Assembly (NCBI RefSeq): GCF_014805625.2 | Contig: NW_023998520.1 | Coordinates: forward strand, 223,972-287,971 | DNA: 64,000 nucleotides | From: Glossina fuscipes | Taxonomy: Eukaryota > Arthropoda > Insecta > Diptera > Glossinidae | Reading direction: 5' to 3' | Shown here: positions 47,611 through 59,179 of the stretch, in pieces | Layout: each line of letters opens with the position of its first letter | How positions within the stretch are numbered: the stretch's first letter is position 1 | The notes under the pieces: generated by a model | What the model was told of the DNA's origin: nothing | The model's database searches: none | The model's input: only the letters and a program-made list of their open reading frames with translations | Position numbers and translations under genes: made by a program

Positions 47611-47931
47611 CATGGATATAGTAGATCCTATAAACAATATGCATGAATTTTTCTAAGGAAACATTGTACAGAGAGATGATAAGGTCATAGCGAGACTAGC
47701 ATTCACACACCTAACGGTTACCAAATCATATGATTCGGTACCTGGGTTAGCGTTGCACAGAATCTTACCGAGTAGCGGTAAAACAAATACAAGCAATAAG
47801 ATCATACGAGTCGGTACTTAAGATAGTATTAGTAAATGCAGGCAAACATGTCCGATCAGACCTAAGTTAGCACACATAACGATAGATATGTAAGAATAGC
47901 ATTGTAACACATAGGCAAGTCAAAGCAACTT

Positions 47932-48500
47932 TGTAACGGGATAGCGATGGCGATCGCAACTATAAAAGAGCGTGTCGCACCACGCTCAACCTTCCAGTTG
48001 TGTGGTAGCAGCCAGAAGATAAGTGATCGCGGACATAACTAGTTGATTTTCACTAAAAGGTTTTTTTTTTGGGACTCTACAGATAGGGGATAACAGGTTT
48101 AGCTTAGCCGCCATCCCTGAACGAGTGATAGACACTCTCTCTTGCGACGTGAAACGGTTAGGGACGGACGAGTGGCCCTATAGGCCGAGGTTGGCTGCTA
48201 CGACACCCGCGACGTATTCTTTTTTTTACAGAAACCCGCAATACGAAAACGTGGAAAAGGAAATATAATAATAATCGGTCGGAACGGATAAGAAATATTA
48301 AAACTGTACAGAAGAGTCGGATCACCACGCTGGTTTTCTCCTACCCCTCTTAAAATCGCTGATCATTGTAATTTTCTCTTAAATAAATAAATAGAAACGT
48401 AAGAACAAAACCGAAGGTTCAAGTTATTTTTATACTATAAATTTTCTTGCAAAGAGTCCTGGATTGGCTGAGTATACCCTGCCCAAGAAGACTCGTTACA
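47932..48500 (+). mobile_element. LTR-like segment, candidate solo LTR
   Basis: TGTAACGGG at the left and ACTCGTTACA at the right give a 6-bp terminal inverted repeat with TG...CA ends over 569 bp. CTATAAAAGAGCG at about 47970 is a TATA box followed about 25 bp later by CCAGTTGTG, a plausible start site. AAATAAATAAAT near 48383 can serve as a poly(A) signal. This U3-R-U5 layout fits an LTR. No target duplication is visible (AACTT versus CCATT) and no PBS follows. Confidence 0.5.
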
Positions 48501-48889
48501 CCATTAAATTTTCATCGATGCGCAGTAAAAAGGCTGAAAGTTAATGGTTGTAGAATAATCTTCTAAAAGTTTAACAAATCACAACACACTCGTGAAAACG
48601 CCGAATTTGTTGAGCTTTTTGATAAAAGAAATTGCTTATGCTTGCTTATCTAATAAATGTTATAATCAACTTTGCCGCATAGGTAGCGGTGGTAAGTCGC
48701 ATATATTCCGTAGTAAGTGTAAATAATAAGTGCATATGTTTGTATGGATAACAACATTAATGGAAAAGCGCGATTAACTGACCAAAAAAAATTATAACGG
48801 AGAAACTTATGTATTTTATTTAACACTCTCTATATCCCAGATTGACGGTGCAACCTTATAACTACTGGAAAAGCTGCTGATAACGGATG

Positions 48890-49310
48890 CAAAATTATAA
48901 TCAAGAAATTTGTAGAAATAGAAACACAAACGGCCAAGAAAATTAAAGTCCTACATAGTGATAATTCACCGAATTTGAGATTTTTCAACATGTTTAAAAA
49001 ATAATGGCATATAGCGTCAATTAAATGTGAAACATAAACACTGGTTTCGCCGAAAGGAAGAATCGAACAATCATTGAAATGCCAAGAGTTCATATCTTAG
49101 AAGCTTATTTACGAAAATCGCTTTGGTCAGTGCTAATTAATACACAAGCATACATTAGAAATCAGTGTTCAACACATTTGAAAAGTAAAAGTCCAGAAGA
49201 GTTATGGAGTGCAACAAAGAGCCAGAAATTTTTGCGTAGACGAAAAGCTGGATGCAAACGCGTTTTAAAAAGCGACTGGATCTTTATTATACCTGATATT
49301 AAACAGTAAA
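48890..49310 (+). pseudogene. Ty1/copia integrase fragment
   Basis: Frames read FVEIETQTAKKIKVLHSDNS (about 48907; the second catalytic Asp lies in the SDN motif), then TGFAERKNRTIIEM (about 49040). Next come LRKSLWSVLINTQAYIRNQCSTHLKS in two parts and SPEELWSATKS (to about 49210). These match the copia integrase core and downstream region, where GVAERKNRT and KTPEELW are hallmarks. The Glu-containing AERKNRT is kept. Two frame changes and a stop are present; no other copia domain adjoins. Confidence 0.85.
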
Positions 49311-50695
49311 CCAAATACTTCATGAACGTACACTTCGTTTTGTCTATTTAACTAAACAGGTGTTGGAACTACGCGCCATTAAAAAGGTTCGCAAATTTGC
49401 TTAGAAAACAATTAGCATTTCTGGTGTGAGAATCGGCTCCCGCTTAAATAAACACATCTCGTCAAAGGGAGCTAGGTAAGGCAGTTTTTTAAATTGAGGT
49501 AGCTACAATTGTTTAATTTCTTAAAGCAATAGATCTACACCGTTTTGAACACGCGTGCGTTTGGCTCGACGTTGCAGTGATGATGCGGGCGCTGCTAACA
49601 AATTAAATGCATTAGCTGTTTATGTTACGGTGGCCACATTTAAAAATAGGCGGCATGGATTTAATTTAATGTACAGAACAGGCTTTAAAAGCAAGATTGT
49701 TGATTGAAAATTTTTTTAAAATATAACTTGTTAAGTTCAGGCAATTTTAATTATGAGCAGTACCAAAATGAAAGGGATCAATAAAGACTTAATGGAAGTT
49801 CCGAAGTAACTAGCAAAGATGTAAACCCATTTTATGAAAGATTTCAATATGCCGAGGAAAATATGATATGGACGAAAGCATTATAAAAGCATATCACCTA
49901 AAACTATTTTAATGTAGTAGTGCATTACCTTAAATTATACCACCGCTTAGTAAGGAGCCAAGTATTACTTTGATTCCCATTCCATACAAACTTTTACTTC
50001 AATTTCATTTATCATTTCTAATATAAGAACTGAACAACTATAGTGTGCAACACCTTACTTACACATTTTCAGGGAACGTAAGTGGACCGAAAGAGTTCCG
50101 CAGGTCCCTTCTCCCCGTTTGCCGGGAATTTCGAATCTCCTTTTGCACCAAAAACCATAATATGAGCGAACCATTTTGCTTAAATAATGATGAATCATTT
50201 TGCTTAAAATTTATATTATTTATTTATTGCTTGATTATTTATTAATTCAATCCAAACTTTTTGTTTCTTAAAAAAAGGGATTATGGCTGCTGGCGCTGAG
50301 ACTAATATTCTACGCAACTATGAGTTTCTATAATTGTTGATGCTTTACGATGACAGTATACGACCATGTATGGAACGATCTATGATCCGCCGTCAGATTC
50401 AGCGGAGCATTAATTAGATAGGTGGAGTAAAAAGCAAAAACAAAAAAAAATTCGACTTGCCTTTAACAAATTTAAATGTTTTCCCTTTGGTTCACCTGTT
50501 TGTAAATAAAACCATTTTGTTTACAACTAATTTTGTTTTGAATATACAGGTGTGTTCTCTTACAAATGCAACTCTAAGCATCCTCAAACTCAAAACAACC
50601 AATGCTAATTTCACACGTGAGGTCTATTGGCTCCACAAAATTTAACAAGTATGAGAGGGTGTATTTAACTGTTGTTGTGCGTAAGTGAAGTCAAA
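49311..50695. other. No gene seen
   Basis: AT-rich DNA; no supported coding region. Confidence 0.4.
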
Positions 50696-50699
50696 ACAA

Positions 50700-51480
50700 C
50701 GACCGTCATCAAACAATACTGAACGCTACCACATACGTGGACCCGCGCCAGCCGAAAAACCCAAACCGTAAGCTAACTTATAGATGCTTGATATCCTCCC
50801 GAATAAAGTTAACTTTTTTTATATGAAAGGCACTGCGCAATTAAAATTATTCAACAGTTTCGTTTCTTATGTTAAGTCTGTGTAACGTTTCGGGAATTCA
50901 TTATTTTAAATAAAACATGCTTACTATAAAATTTTGAAAACTTTTGACTAATTTAATCCATGCCCTGACCACATTGCTTCTACCTCGCCCCTCCGCAATC
51001 CACAGGAAGTCTTACCAGTGTTTTACCTTTTAATAAGAATACATATCTTTTCTTTCCTTTTCAACGAAAGTGTTATAATGATTTAATTCAATATTTCCAA
51101 AACCAAAATTTTCAAAATGAACAATGGTTATTAATCAATTTCATCAAAAACTTATAATGATTTAATTCAATATATCAAATTAAAATTTTCACTTTGAACA
51201 GTGGTTATTAATCAATTTTATAAGGAAAAGCATAATGATTTGATTCAATATTTCAAAACCAAAATTTTCACTTTGAACAATGGTTATTAATCAATTTTAT
51301 AAAATAACTTATCAAAACTAACAACCACGTCGATGCGCATAGCCATAGCTCAAAGGTTTATTAACAAATTATAGGTTTTAAAATTAACGCAAAAAACAAT
51401 GGTTAATATTAAGGAAATATAACTTAAAAGAAATGTCAATTATTGTTTCCTTCATAGAGATACCACGCACAAATCGGTGC
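50700..51480 (+). repeat. Dispersed repeat, copy B (partner at 27360-28365)
   Basis: Shares ordered blocks with the earlier copy (see that entry). Copy B contains a three-unit tandem expansion (51075-51308), where copy A appears to have a single unit. Confidence 0.6.
51075..51308 (+). repeat. Tandem repeat, three units of about 78 bp
   Basis: ATAATGATTTRATTCAATAT recurs at 51075, 51154 and 51232. Each is followed by AAAATTTTCAMWWTGAACA and TGGTTATTAATCAATTT. It is nested in dispersed repeat copy B. Confidence 0.8.
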
Positions 51481-51765
51481 GAAGAGGGGTGCTCCTTTAA
51501 CGCTACATTGGTTCTTTTGCGATACACTCCTTCTAGTACATTAGCTTTTCGATTTTTTTTTTCTTTCTTTTTTCCTATTTTTACTTCTTTTTTTCCTTTT
51601 TGCTTCGAGATTTTCTTCCCTTCTCATATGACACAGGTCTTAAAAATGTACGAGGACATGGTTGGTCGGGTTTTTGTTTTTTTTTCCTTTTTTTTTATAA
51701 AAAATTTAGAAAACTCTTATATTGTTTCCTTGTTTATCAAAAATAGCTATCTTTTCTTTAATAGT

Positions 51766-52140
51766 AGCGATAGCACAGAATGTATTTTAATTTCTTTCCA
51801 ATAAATTTACAAGCAAAACTCACGAAATTATTTGTCTTGATATAGCGATAGCACAGAATGTATTTTAATTTCTTTCCAATAAATTTACAAGCCAAAATAC
51901 TCACGAAATTATTTGTCTTGAAATAGCGATAGCACAGAATGTATTTTAAATTCTTTCCAATAGATTTACAAGCCAAAATTCTAACGAAATTATTTGTCTT
52001 GAAATAGCGATGGCACAGAATGTATTTTAATTTCTTTCCAAAAACTTTACAAGCAAAACTCTCACAAAATTATTATTCTTGAAGTCGCGATGGCACAGAA
52101 AAATGTCTTTTTAATTTCTCCCCAAAAAAATCACACGCCA
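51766..52140 (+). repeat. Tandem repeat, about 80-bp unit, 4-5 units
   Basis: AGCGATRGCACAGAATGTAT recurs at 51766, 51843, 51925 and 52006, and a diverged unit starts near 52085. All share AATTTCTTTCC, TTTACAAGC and AAATTATTTGTCTTG. Periods are 77-82 bp. The last unit is the most diverged. Confidence 0.85.
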
Positions 52141-53029
52141 AAAAATCTCCGGAAAACCATCTTTTTTCGCTTCTTTTCTTCTTCTCCTTTCTTTTTCCCA
52201 AAGTTGCCAAAGTTCTTTCTTTTTCTTCCTCCGTTTGCCGCTTTTCCAAGGTTGCCAAAGTTTGCCTTTTCCTTTTTTTTTCCGCCACTACAGTGTCTGT
52301 TAACATCTGTCTCTCAGCAGCTATTGTGTCGTTACTGTTTTTTTGAGTTTTACATGGCTAGTTTTTGACGTGGTGTTTTGACGCCAAATTATAATTACTT
52401 TTAATAGTTACTAAGTCACGCCATCACAGGTCCCCAACTCTAATCTCAATATCTTCCAATACCTAAACCCCGAAAATGTCTACAATTCTCAACAACCAGA
52501 TTTCCAATCGAGCAAATTTGCGAGACACAGTCGACAAATAGAAGCAGACAAAGCAGTCAAAGCAGTCATCGAGAATACTATGCCGAAGGAATTCGACATC
52601 GTGGTTCCTAACACGCTCAACCCGAAATTCATATTAATGGTCTTGGATTGTATGTGGTCAGGATCTAATTTTGAATGGTAACTCACTTAGAGTACTGAGT
52701 TCTTCTAACTAAGCAGTACTTACTACAGTGTGGGTGTGAAAATGGATCGCGAATCCTCCCCTATGATCTTGGCTAAAGGTAATTTGCGTTTTGTTTAAGT
52801 GAAGAAACGAGTGTCCGATAGTGTAGAGGTACTTGTGCGCTAAGTGTGCAGACGATTTATTCATTACAATAACAAACCCCCACAAATCAAGATATTTGTT
52901 TCAGCAGCCGTAGTAGCTACAATTGGACTGATCAGATGCGAAGTTGAAGTCTATTAAAAATACTAATCACTTCACACGAAGTTAGCAGTGTTCACTGTAT
53001 TTTCACAACAGAAGTTTGCATTTCATGGG
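52141..53029. other. No gene seen
   Basis: Begins with a pyrimidine-rich tract (52150-52290). No recognised coding region. Confidence 0.4.
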
Positions 53030-53800
53030 ATCAAAACTTGTACACTTGGAGTGGACTTAGTTGCGGCTCCCCCTTCCTGATGTTTCCGGATCCAATACAC
53101 TCTGTCAGTAATCCTTGTGATAATTCTATGCCGTCCTTCCCAGTTAGATTTCAGATTTGGTTATAACATGTCACTGCACGATAGGTTGTATAGTTGCACA
53201 AGGTCTCCTTCAACAAAGCATCCTGAGCTCGCTCTTCGATCATTTCTGACCAACTTGTCAATTTCAACTGTACTACCATTTGGAAATCGTCATTGGCCTT
53301 TCTGGTTATTTCCCACTTCTTTCGATTTACTACGTTCCTCACAAAAATTAACCCATGCTACTGATTTTTGCCATCCTTTTCAATAGAATTTCCATTTGAT
53401 CTTTTTAAGAGTTTTCGTGATGCTAAAGTGCTTTACCTTTGGCCATCTTATAGTGTTCCTTCAAACGTCGGCTCCTGGGACCACCAATAGATTTCTTTTG
53501 CGTGAACCGTTTTTACTGTACTATATCCGGCATAGACATTCATCTTCGAAAATAAGGCTTTCCCGCTGAGCCCAAAATGTTTTTGCTGTGGAACTTTCGT
53601 TATCGATCTTTTGTATGACAGGGCGTTTACCCCTTTTACCAACTACTTTGGGATCGACACGGAACAGCTGCATCTTTTGTATTCCTTCTTTCATTAAGTT
53701 TGCGTTTATCTCTACCATAGTCCGGAAAACGGGAATATTTTCTCTCACTTTCTGTTCTTCTGCCATGCGCACTTCGCGATTTTTCTTCATTCCGAAGTCC
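53030..53800 (-). pseudogene. Gypsy integrase with catalytic core deleted (minus strand)
   Basis: Minus-strand order: the RNase H/integrase linker near 53640-53520 (AKTFWAQRESLIFEDECLCR), then the His2Cys2 zinc region near 53470-53370 (VVPGADV, KHFSITKTLKKIKWKFY, and WVNFCEERSKSKE). It then jumps straight to the C-terminal domain near 53290-53050 (STVEIDKLVRNDRRASSGCF, GDLVQLYN, NLKSNWEGRHRIITRI, RVYWIRKHQ). The DDE catalytic core, normally about 150 residues between these parts, is missing. Several stops and shifts also occur. Gag-like sequence lies upstream on the same strand (54060-54660), so one internally deleted element is likely. Confidence 0.8.
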
Positions 53801-54059
53801 TTAAGGACTTCTTTTCATGATTTTACCTACAGCAAGCATTCGTTAATTTTTACGATTTATCTTTTTTACGTGGCGTCTACGGAAGACACCGCACGAAACG
53901 GTGTCTTCGGTCTCACGGGAGATGTCATCAGTTCTGGATGTTTTGACCCTAGAAGCGTTGGCTCAAACGCTAAGTCACAAATTAAATTAATTAAAATTAA
54001 TTAACTAAATTTTGTTTTAGGCGTCTACTACACTACGGGAGGCTACAAACTAAGACGTT
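53801..54059. other. Spacer inside the presumed minus-strand gypsy remnant
   Basis: No domain recognised. Confidence 0.35.
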
Positions 54060-54660
54060 CCACAAATTATTTCTTCTAAGAATTCCACTTTGAGATCAAA
54101 TTGACTCACTGTTTCAGCAATTATTCCGGCCAGAGGCTCCACTCTGGCTGTAAATTGCACAGATATATCAGATATGGTATTTTTTCTGCAAAAATCTTGT
54201 CCATCTTCTCAAACTTTCTTTTAATTTTCGCCCCCCTTGGCAGTTTTTGTTCATCGAATGTTGATGCCATTTCTACCATATGCTGTTGTTAATGCTTTTG
54301 TTCATTATCTTTCGCTGCCATTAATTTTTGTTGTTGACTGAATTTTACCGCCATTAGCTATTCTTCTTACCCTCGGTCTTAAAATTTCGATGCTACTTGT
54401 CACCGCCGATGTTCAATTTTTGCTACTGCCTTATCAATTTTTGGTACCACGCTGGGCGGTTGTTGTGCGGTTTTTGCCATTGTCTCATCAATTTTGGGTG
54501 ACACCCTCGATGCTTATTGCTTGATTTTTGACATCATTCTACACACTTGCCCATCAATTTTCGACGCCATTCGCCATTCGCGCTCATTAAGTTCAGCCGC
54601 CATTCGTTGTTGTTTTGTTTGCGTTTGTTGTTCTCCTACTTGGAATTGTAATGTTAGTTA
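54060..54660 (-). pseudogene. Gag-like coiled-coil region (minus strand)
   Basis: The minus strand encodes repeated heptad-like segments (AELNEREWRMASKID, PKIDETMAKTAQQ, PKIDKAVAKIEH) broken by stops, then a less repetitive stretch (KFEKMDKIFCRKNTIS, EPLAGIIAETVSQF). Such Ala/Lys/Asp/Gln coiled coils precede the capsid in many insect gypsy Gags. Assignment rests on composition and on position upstream of the integrase remnant. Confidence 0.45.
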
Positions 54661-55234
54661 CATAACAGCGGCAAGAAATAAACTTGTATCACGTTTTCAT
54701 TCAACTCCTTTTAAAATTAGGTCCGTGAATTGTAATTTTTAGGTTTTATTTACAATTGTTTCTTAACATTTAGAAATTATTTACAGGAAATTATATGTTC
54801 GCTTAAATTCTGAATCTGACCTTGCCTCGTATATTGCAATTCAACTCTTTTGACGCGAATAATTTTGTATCCTGCAAATATTCTACTTACATAGCCTTAT
54901 ATAAGTAAGTTACCAATACCTAACTTCATCGCGACAGACTCTTAGTCTCTTTTTCGCCAAATTGCTGCGAAACGTTGTTAATCTTTTTACGAGCCGCCAA
55001 TTGTTTGAGACAGGTAACGCGTCATGATTGTATGTTTGGTTTTTTCTGTTTTGGAAATTGCGTTTTTGGAAAATTGACTAGTTTTCATGAGAATTTAAAT
55101 AATCAAGTGTGCGATTTTCGTAACAATGTTAGAGGATGTTTAAACTACAAGAATTAATTAAAGTCCCAAAACGACGGTGTAGCTGAGTATCTTGTCCTTG
55201 AGATTAGTGATAATAACTCGACATTTTTTATTAT
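54661..55234. other. No gene seen
   Basis: AT-rich spacer between transposon remnants. Confidence 0.35.
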
Positions 55235-55920
55235 GTATGTGTGTATTATCCACACAGATGTAACTGTGTGGAGGACATCTTCCGGGCCTTGGACGAGGTT
55301 ACATTTTCCTGCGGAAACATTATACTCTCTAGCGACTTTAAAGTTGACTTGTACTTTAAGTACCGCGTGCGCAGCAATTGTGTAGTTAACTCCTGCATCC
55401 CGCTACCCGCCTTTTTAGACCTGATTTTTGTTTCTGATATTTTTTTAGTAATGCACTGTGACCAACTCCCTCTCACTAGAATATTCGAGATGTTAGTTAT
55501 TACTATGAATATAGATGTCAATTTTATCACTCGCAAACGATCATCCTTTAGTTACAAAACCTTTAGGTCAATTGAGATGGAACGATTAATATGTGCCTTC
55601 CCTCAAATTTTCTGGAGCAATGTTCTGGACGTTGCCGACTTTAACGACTTACTATCATGTTTAACGTGCTATCTGTTTGTTATTTAATGGTTACATACGA
55701 ACGAAGACGTGCTAATCCTTCCAAGCCGCCTTGGCTTTCAACTGATATGAAAAGACGTATCAGACTCCGCAACGAGACAAATAAAACCTAAAAATGAGCC
55801 ATAAAGCGACCAGTTGGATTTCATTTGAATATGACGTTAGATGTCAATCTTCCTTCTAAAGTTCATTGGAAGAATCCCCAAGAAATTGAGTTAGAAACAT
55901 TCCTCCTGCAGAGTTTGGTT
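55235..55920 (+). pseudogene. Jockey-type non-LTR endonuclease fragment
   Basis: The open frame 55241-55687 resembles an apurinic-type endonuclease of Jockey/CR1-group elements. It has a Cys/Asp-rich start (CVEDIFRALDEVTFSCGNII), SSDFKVDL (where GDFNVDL is usual), FLDLIFVSD and MHCDQLPL, then a FSYKTFRSI stretch. A shifted frame continues with NPSKPPWLSTDMKRRIRLRN to about 55790. The GDFN Asp remains but the Asn is Lys, and the SDH region is altered. The RT is missing downstream. Confidence 0.75.
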
Positions 55921-56059
55921 GTTTATACTGTGTAACCTTTTGTACGTTTATATATTATCACCTTCCATGTGCTTATATAATGTAAACTTTTGTTTATGCA
56001 TTTACTGTGTGGTTTGAAACCACGTATTTGTAAAAAGGAAAAGTAAGATTTCTTTTTTA

Positions 56060-57310
56060 AGAAATTAAACATAAAGGTCAGACAGTCTTTTGAATTCTGC
56101 AGTTGGTAGAGTTTCAAGTTGAATATTGCCAGAAGATGTGATGTCTTTTACGAAATGGTATTGAAGGTCAGTATGTTTAGCTCGTTTGCTTGCCAGGTTA
56201 CATGCCACACATCTTTTGTTATCTTCATATATCTTAATTGACTCAGTATTTAATTTTAAATCTTCGAGCAAACCGTTTAACCATACTGTTTCTACCGAGG
56301 ACAAAGCAAAGGCCATTTATTCTGCATCACAGAACGTAAAGCTTTGTCTAGAGCATTACCATCCCCAATAACATTGCCATTGGTTAGTTCCAATAACATA
56401 TTATTCGCATTACCATACACGTTACGATCTGCAGTATTGCTTGTGGCGAAAAGTTTGTTCACTTCAGCTTGTGAATCATTAATTTCTTCCAAATGGTCGG
56501 TTTGATAGCTAAACTTTTCACATTCCGGATCTTGTCCTTCCGTTATGATATTCTCTTTAGTACGCAACTCCTTACTTAATTCTTTGCGACGCATTAAATT
56601 TCGACGAAATGATATTCGTGAGTAGCGTTTATAATTCCAAACCATTTCAGGCGCCATTCCTTTTCCGCATTACTTTCTTCCAACTAATTTTTTACAGCTG
56701 ATTCTTTTTTTCCGCTTTTTTGCAATCGCTGTGACAATTCAATCACTTTGTTTTTGAAATGTTCTTTTACAATTTTGTTGCTTGGGCTTAGCTTTGTTGT
56801 ACTCCGTCTTCTTCTTTTAGCTTTTTGATTTTCATTTTCATGAGCATCATATCCACTTCGTAAACGATTGACCGCACTATGTCGAGAGAATTTATTTTAA
56901 TTGCCAGATTTCGCTTTTCTTCGCAAAATTCAGCCATTTACGACCACTTTGTAGAATTCTTTCAATTTGTATTGTAAACCTCAAGGTAATTCACTTCTCA
57001 ATAGCCTCCTGAATATGAGACAAAGCATCAACCTCAGCGTCAGCATCCTGATTAGTAATATTAAAAACATCCTGATTAGTAATATCCATATTTCCAGTAT
57101 TCTCATTATTAGAAATATGACCCTTTGACTCTGAACCCCAAAAAAAATTTTTTTTTTAAACAATTAGACCTCTAGCAATCGTAATTTTCTGGCTTTCATA
57201 ATCCCATAAAGGATAACCATTTCGAGTCTGGCCAACCACTATCAGTTTCTTGCCTTGTGCATCGAACTGTTTTCTGTGTTGACGAGCGATCCGGACATAA
57301 GCTTTGCAAC
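56060..57310 (-). pseudogene. Ty1/copia pol remnant (minus strand)
   Basis: Minus-strand order: the post-integrase segment near 57300-57170 (RCKAYVRIARQHRKQFDAQG, then VGQTRNGYPLWDYES), then a charged linker (56657-56370), then the RNase H end near 56300-56065 (MAFALSSVETVWLNGLLEDL, KIYEDNKRC, KRAKHTDLQYHFVKD). All three are typical of copia polyproteins. The RT domain between linker and RNase H is deleted, and the remaining frames contain shifts. Confidence 0.85.
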
Positions 57311-57759
57311 GAAAAAATCAGAGTTTACTTAACTATGATTTTTATTCAAATTTCAACAGGAATTCTATCACCTTCACTAGAAGTACATAGTCAACGATTT
57401 AAACGTAGACAGCAGCTAATATAGCTTAACATCACATCATTTTGGGTAACCCTACTTCAATTATGCCTTTTCTATAATTATGACTATAATCATCAGCAAA
57501 ACTTACAAAATACCTTGGTCTATCCAGGCTCTTTTAATTTTAATTCGACTGTTGTTAAACTCGACACTGCTTGTTTTCATAAAATCCAATTTGCGACGTA
57601 GTATCCACATTAGTTAATTGATTTGAATTTACCAGCTTATTTATGCTAAATAATCCTGCACGTCCAAGTCTTCGATACTATAACAGCACACCGGATTCAC
57701 ATTGATTTGGTTTAGCAACGTTATAATCAACTTTCATGTTAACATTGTTCATGTTCACT

Positions 57760-58473
57760 TAGGCATATCTTTCCTTTTTATAATTGCGATTGGTTCGTCG
57801 TGGCGAATTGAAATCCCCCAACGCTACGACTATGTCAGTAGATTTAAACTTTTCAGCCACATCACAATGATTAGGATTTGCAGGTAGAGAGTTTTGTGTT
57901 GGCGGGAATATAGAGGAGGTGTCACATTTGCACGTGCAGCTTGTGCGACGTGCCCAGTATAGTGCCCAGATAGCAGACACCCGCGAACCTTCAGGGAAAG
58001 AGGCGGATTTGTATTTTTATTAACAGTTATTGGGGATGTACACAGAGCAGCGTGAATGGGAGGAGGCAGCCTTGACACTTCAGCATAGCTAGAACGAGGA
58101 GGGCTTTCCAACTTATTTGAAACTTTTTTATTAGCGGTCAATTCAACGATAGTGAAAACCCAAACGTTATTCGTAGGCAATGATGAGCACTGACTTGAGT
58201 CGACGAATCAGATTGCGTCGAAGTCGGAGGTGAAGTACCACACGCTGCATTACGAGTTGGTTTTGTACAGGCTGGTTGAAAAGATAAGCGCTCTAGATGA
58301 CGACACTCATTGAATATCGACTGGACTTTCTCACACTTCCCGCACAAAGCAACGAGACTTTTACTTAGCTCAGAGGACCTAATCTTTGTCTCCGTGAACA
58401 ACCTTTTAAAGTCAATATCCCGCTTCCTACAATCGGGACATGACCAACGTAAACCCTTCGAAGGATCAAGCAC
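57760..58473 (-). mobile_element. Jockey-type ORF1 joined to endonuclease fragment (minus strand)
   Basis: ORF1 (58473-58138) has a Cys-rich zinc-finger-like segment (GLRWSCPDCRKRDIDF, then LVALCGKCEKVQSIFNECRH), resembling the PHD-like fingers of CR1/Jockey ORF1 proteins. It continues through a Ser/Pro-rich part (58130-58060, SYAEVSRLPPP) that matches the ORF1 end of copy 3 near 31090-31030. After about 57950 the frame changes to endonuclease (DIVVALGDFNSP, about 57820). Most of the endonuclease and all RT are missing. It is probably the same superfamily as the 4-8 kb copies. Confidence 0.75.
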
Positions 58474-58849
58474 TGCATCTGCAGCTCGGCAATACGCATA
58501 TGATCATGCGTTTTCCGAATATCCATTCATGCCATTATTTTTCATTGTTTGTTTAGATATTAAAATATTGTACATTTTATACACGTTTGCATGTGTATGC
58601 ATATGTGCATGGTGATCAGGCAATATTCTCTTTAATTACTTTAATTAACTACTACTTTAATTTCTCTAAAATTAAATCATCTTTGCAAAAATTCTCAATA
58701 ATTAACACAAATACTCCTTACTCAGAGGATTAAACAGATATCATACAAGTTTCCAATATATTTTACGATAGAAATTACATTGTTTTTTTAGTTAATACGG
58801 GTCTGTTATTGTAAAAATTAAAGTTGACACTGAAGCTAGCTCCAGGAAA
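58474..58849. other. No gene seen
   Basis: AT-rich spacer; the minus-strand ORF1 may extend slightly into it with stops. Confidence 0.35.
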
Positions 58850-59179
58850 CTATCACTTCTGTTAAGATGGGAACTTTTTTCTCAAGTCAAACACGAATTC
58901 TAGAAAAGGTGGTCCAATGGATATCTTCACGAATTACAGCAAAGACATAAATGGAAGAAATCATCTCCAAACATCAAGCCAGGAGATATGGTCATCATCA
59001 AACAAGACAACATTCGTACCATGAAATGGCCGTTAGGACGAGTTGTAAAAGTATATTCAGGAAATGATGGATCTATTCAAGTTGCCGATGTAAAAACCTC
59101 ATATGGAATTCTTAAACGCCCAGTACGTAGAGCATTTTCAGAATACTTCACAGATCACGAAAGAAACGAGGTGCAATAG
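58850..59179 (+). pseudogene. BEL/Pao integrase C-terminal domain
   Basis: The frame reads FSQVKHEF, a stop, KRWSNGYLHELQQRHKW, then PGDMVIIKQDN, MKWPLGRVVKVYSGNDGSIQ and VADVKTSYGILKRPVR. This is the DUF5641 pattern (RW..EYL..LQ.R.KW, PGD.V, WPLGRV, V..V....G...RPV) of BEL/Pao pol polyproteins. The element is 5'-truncated at about 58850, so gag, protease, RT and the integrase core are absent. It is directly followed by env sequence. Confidence 0.85.

Noticed and set aside
47308..47644. Two overlapping minus-strand frames rich in Tyr, Ile and His
   Set aside because: They are translations of the 47-bp minisatellite; both frames stay open because the repeat lacks stops on that strand.
51060..52140. 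Regularly spaced repeats that might suggest a CRISPR array
   Set aside because: Units are contiguous tandem copies of 78-82 bp with no unique spacers, and the window is eukaryotic.
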